Source of the DNA: JBMTVN01 sp046047235
GTDB lineage: Bacteria > Verrucomicrobiota > Verrucomicrobiia > Limisphaerales > JAHDYP01
NCBI GenBank assembly: GCA_046047235.1
Contig: JBJOII010000141.1
Location: 1-16,263, forward strand
DNA: 16,263 bases
Direction of reading: 5' to 3'
Numbering within the stretch: the stretch's first letter is position 1; every line of letters begins with the position of its first letter. A program made the position numbers and the translations under genes. Positions 15,308 through 16,263 of the stretch are shown here, piece after piece. The notes under the pieces were generated by a model. That model was not told the DNA's origin. It searched no databases and saw only the letters and a program-made list of their open reading frames with translations.

Positions 15308-16174
15308 CTACTCCGGAATGACCCGGCCGACATTCTCGCGCGTCACCAGCTGGAAAGGGATAAATACCTCCCGCTCCAACGCCTCTCCCCGCGCTAGCTT
15401 CACCGCAGTCTCCACCGCCATCCCTCCCTGCCCCGCCGCATCCTGAAATACAGTCGCGTCCAACCGCCCGTCCTTCACCGCCTGCACCGCATCCGCAATC
15501 GCATCCACCCCCACCACCACAACCTTGTCCGCCAACCCTGCCTGCTCCAAAGCCAGCAATGCCCCCATCGCCATCTCATCGTTCTGCGCAAACACCGCCT
15601 GAAATTCGCCGCCCAAAGACTGAATCCAATTCTCCATCAAACTCATCGCCTTCGCCCGATCCCACTCCGCCGTCTGCTCCGCCAACAACTCCATCCCCGG
15701 ATTCTGCCCCAATACCTCCATCGCACCCTGCGCACGCTTCAACTGCGCCGCCTGCCCCATGAATCCATGCATCATCAATACCTTCCCTTTGCCCCCCAAA
15801 CGCTCCGCAATGTAACCCATCGCCAGCCGCGCCGACTCCTCATCCCTCGACCCCACGAAGGCATCGGGCTCCGACCGGGTCTCGGAATTCACATTCACGA
15901 TCGGCACCCCCGCCTCCCGAGCCCGATCCACAGCCGGCGAACTCGCCTCCACCTCGCAAGGATTCAAAATAATCACATCCACCCCCTGCGCCACCCATCG
16001 CTCCACTTGCTGCACCTGGCGGTCCGCATTCCGTTGCGCATCGTTCACCAATAATTTCACCCCCCCCATCTCCGCCGCCTTCGCCTCCATCGCCCGATCC
16101 AACATCACAATAAACTCAGAAGACAAATTCAGCAGTGAAACCCCCACCACCACCTCATCTGACCCTGCCTCCAC
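15308..16174 (-). CDS. Sugar-type periplasmic binding protein (RbsB-like), apparently without signal peptide
   Basis: This 288-residue protein starts at GTG 16174. The body is a standard type-1 periplasmic binding fold: VVVGVSLLNLSSEF at the start, then QVQQVERWVAQGVDVIILNP, AREAGVPIVNVNSET, KGKVLMMHGFMGQAAQ, FQAVFAQNDEMAMGALLALE and VVVVGVDAIADAVQAVKDGR. These match ribose/galactose-family binding proteins that hand sugars to an ABC transporter or sensor. No signal peptide or lipobox precedes it. The frame upstream, back to a stop at 16250, holds a non-hydrophobic string, and the only nearby ATGs are out of frame. The residues EGGVEAGSDE just before the fold look like a mature lipoprotein N-terminus, so the export signal may have been lost by a break near 16184. 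No transporter ATPase or permease lies downstream; the next gene to the left is the protease on the other strand. Confidence 0.8.
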   Translation of the reverse strand: MEAGSDEVVVGVSLLNLSSEFIVMLDRAMEAKAAEMGGVKLLVNDAQRNADRQVQQVERWVAQGVDVIILNPCEVEASSPAVDRAREAGVPIVNVNSETRSEPDAFVGSRDEESARLAMGYIAERLGGKGKVLMMHGFMGQAAQLKRAQGAMEVLGQNPGMELLAEQTAEWDRAKAMSLMENWIQSLGGEFQAVFAQNDEMAMGALLALEQAGLADKVVVVGVDAIADAVQAVKDGRLDATVFQDAAGQGGMAVETAVKLARGEALEREVFIPFQLVTRENVGRVIPE

Positions 16175-16184
16175 CCCTCCCTCC

Positions 16185-16263
16185 CATATGTATCCTACCC
16201 TCTTCTTGTACGTAGGGAGGCATAACTTGTGCCCCGTGCTACTGAGGCTTTATCAGAAAGGCA
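16185..16263. other. Right-edge segment, unlike its neighbours, no gene recognised
   Basis: This end piece lacks the strong C-over-G skew of the rest of the window and contains no recognisable coding sequence. Read leftwards, it offers only a 22-codon frame from ATG 16221 that ends at a stop inside the binding-protein gene. It may be a promoter region, a recombination junction or the edge of an inserted element. Confidence 0.3.

Overview
The window looks like chromosomal DNA from a Verrucomicrobiota-type (PVC group) bacterium, perhaps Opitutae/Puniceicoccales. That placement is an inference from gene content: an exported formylglycine-type sulfatase, an exported PHP metallohydrolase, a GH127 glycosidase, a response regulator with a PATAN (DUF4388) domain, and a secreted collagen-like protein with a tail-fibre-like C-terminus. 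It is not based on a marker gene. The + strand is extremely rich in C over G almost throughout. As a result, + strand genes use C- and A-ending codons and - strand genes use G-ending codons, which points to strong replication-linked strand asymmetry.

Layout. (1) 1-452: the N-terminal part of a tyrosine recombinase/phage-type integrase runs off the left edge on the - strand, 81 bases from the 5' end of an intact tRNA-Leu(UAA). (2) 498-6819: a carbohydrate-degradation block. A secreted sulfatase converges on a secreted PHP metallohydrolase, which diverges from a secreted GH127 beta-L-arabinofuranosidase-like enzyme. The GH127 frame runs on without a stop across a FemAB/GNAT-like acyltransferase read in another frame, and the acyltransferase has no ordinary start codon. 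This is a disrupted or fused gene junction. (3) 7084-9723: a small unknown protein, then a two-gene regulatory pair: a receiver-like protein that has lost the catalytic Asp residues, and a canonical receiver fused to PATAN. (4) 9724-10092: a long non-coding leader with four inverted repeats and a local reversal of the C/G skew. (5) 10093-15278: a secreted-protein module made of an unknown 668-residue exported protein, a 515-residue collagen-like fibre protein with 44 Gly-X-Y triplets, and a metzincin protease whose start codon overlaps the fibre stop codon. (6) 15308-16174: a ribose/sugar-type periplasmic binding protein on the - strand that lacks any visible signal peptide.

How the parts may work together. 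The left block fits degradation of a sulfated, arabinose-containing polysaccharide outside the cytoplasm, with the solute-binding protein as a possible uptake component. The right block fits a surface or extracellular fibre with an accessory protease, perhaps controlled by the receiver/PATAN pair upstream. This module is the best candidate for an undescribed system here. The functional link is inferred from gene order, export signals and translational coupling only.
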